The notes below the pieces were generated by a model. It saw only the letters and a list, made by a program, of their open reading frames with translations, was not told where the DNA came from and searched no databases. The translations under genes were made by a program, and so were the position numbers. 5,091 nucleotides of DNA from Clostridiales bacterium (lineage in GTDB: Bacteria; Bacillota; Clostridia; Oscillospirales; Oscillospiraceae). Positions 4,474-5,091 of the stretch are shown here, one piece after another. The stretch's first letter is position 1; each line of letters begins with the position of its first letter. The stretch spans positions 1 through 5,091 of the forward strand of contig JAJQHP010000197.1 in the NCBI GenBank assembly GCA_021199695.1, in the 5' to 3' direction.

Positions 4474-5076
4474 ATGCAGTATCTTCCCCCTGCCCTGGAG
4501 CAGCTGGTGGAGCATTTTAACCGCCTGCCCGGCATCGGGGCCAAGTCCGCCCAGCGGCTGGCCTTTTATGTGCTGGACCTGCCGGATCAGGAGGCGGAGT
4601 CCTTCGCCCAGGCCATTCTGGAGGCCAAGCACTCCATCACCTGCTGCCCTGTGTGCCAGAATCTGACGGAAGGAGACGGTCCCTGCGCCCTCTGCTCCAG
4701 TTTCAAGCGGGACCACAGTGTTGTCTGCGTGGTTGCCGACCCCAAGGACGTTATCGCCATGGAGCGATCCGGGGAGTACAACGGCCTGTACCATGTCCTC
4801 CATGGGGTGCTGTCTCCCATGAACCATGTGGGGCCGGACGATCTGCGTATCAGCCAGCTGGTGCAGCGGGTGGCCTCCGGCGAGGTACAGGAGGTCATTA
4901 TGGCCACCAACCCGGACACGGAGGGGGAGACCACCGCCATGTATATCAGCCGTCTGCTCAAGCCCTTCGGGGTGAAAATCACCCGGCTGGCCTACGGCGT
5001 CCCGGTGGGGAGCCATCTGGAATACGCCGACGACGCCACTCTGGCCCGGGCATTGGAGGGGCGGAGAGAAATTTAA
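4474..5076 (+). CDS. recR: Recombination mediator protein RecR
   Basis: A 200-residue protein, the usual RecR length. RecR works with RecO (and RecF) in the cytoplasm to load RecA on single-stranded DNA at gaps. Domains in order: helix-hairpin-helix RLPGIGAKSAQRLAFYVL (17-34); a four-Cys zinc finger with Cys58, Cys61, Cys71 and Cys74; a Toprim domain from about 81 (VVCVVADPKDVIAMERSGEY at 82-101, NPDTEGETTA near 149-158); and the C-terminal TRLAYGVPVGSHLEYADD segment. The start is supported by AAGGAG (4459-4464), nine bases upstream. The Toprim position usually occupied by Glu in V-E-x-P is Ala87 here. The common dnaX-ybaB-recR arrangement is absent; ilvA precedes it, separated by 266 bases with hairpins. 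No clear promoter is seen in that gap, so recR may depend partly on readthrough from ilvA. Confidence 0.97.
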   Translation: MQYLPPALEQLVEHFNRLPGIGAKSAQRLAFYVLDLPDQEAESFAQAILEAKHSITCCPVCQNLTEGDGPCALCSSFKRDHSVVCVVADPKDVIAMERSGEYNGLYHVLHGVLSPMNHVGPDDLRISQLVQRVASGEVQEVIMATNPDTEGETTAMYISRLLKPFGVKITRLAYGVPVGSHLEYADDATLARALEGRREI

Positions 5077-5091
5077 CGCAAAGACAACAGG

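Noticed and set aside
4276..5016. Minus-strand 246-codon open frame across recR and the gap
   Set aside because: A shadow of recR; the product has no recognisable motif and the sense frame encodes a full, canonical RecR.

Overview
This 5,091-base window is GC-rich and densely coded, with short gaps between genes, strong AGGAGG-type ribosome binding sites and sigma-A-type promoters. Together with a YlbJ-type membrane protein, a DUF378 protein, a clostridial-looking conserved small Cys protein and a one-ACT-domain threonine ammonia-lyase, this suggests a high-GC member of the Clostridia (Firmicutes), for example an Oscillospiraceae gut bacterium. That placement is inferred from protein style and composition, not from a database search.

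Left block, minus strand (1-2020). From right to left it holds a YlbJ/SpoVV-like polytopic membrane protein (944-2020), a 77-aa four-cysteine conserved hypothetical protein (665-898) whose promoter -10 box contains the ylbJ stop codon, a 71-aa DUF378 two-helix membrane protein (340-555) followed by a perfect 10-bp terminator-like hairpin (299-323), and the first 52 residues of a receiver-domain response regulator (157 down to 1) with its own promoter. The window edge cuts off the rest of that gene.

Right block, plus strand (2132-5076). A divergent promoter region (2021-2131) separates ylbJ from a DUF1624 / heparan-alpha-glucosaminide N-acetyltransferase-like membrane protein (GTG start at 2132). 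Next come ilvA (2984-4207), driven by a near-consensus promoter and carrying two overlapping, mutually exclusive hairpins in its leader, and recR (4474-5076). The 266-base ilvA-recR gap has no credible gene but holds four successive predicted RNA hairpins, the first with a perfect 14-bp stem.

The genes do not form one pathway. They look like chromosomal housekeeping and membrane genes: amino-acid metabolism (ilvA), recombinational repair (recR), a possible sporulation-linked transporter (ylbJ) and a sensor-response protein. I see no mobile element, CRISPR array, tRNA or rRNA. No clear new biological system is evident. The parts most worth a second look are the structured ilvA-recR gap, the ilvA leader, the conserved four-Cys protein, and acidic-residue substitutions in the response regulator and in RecR.
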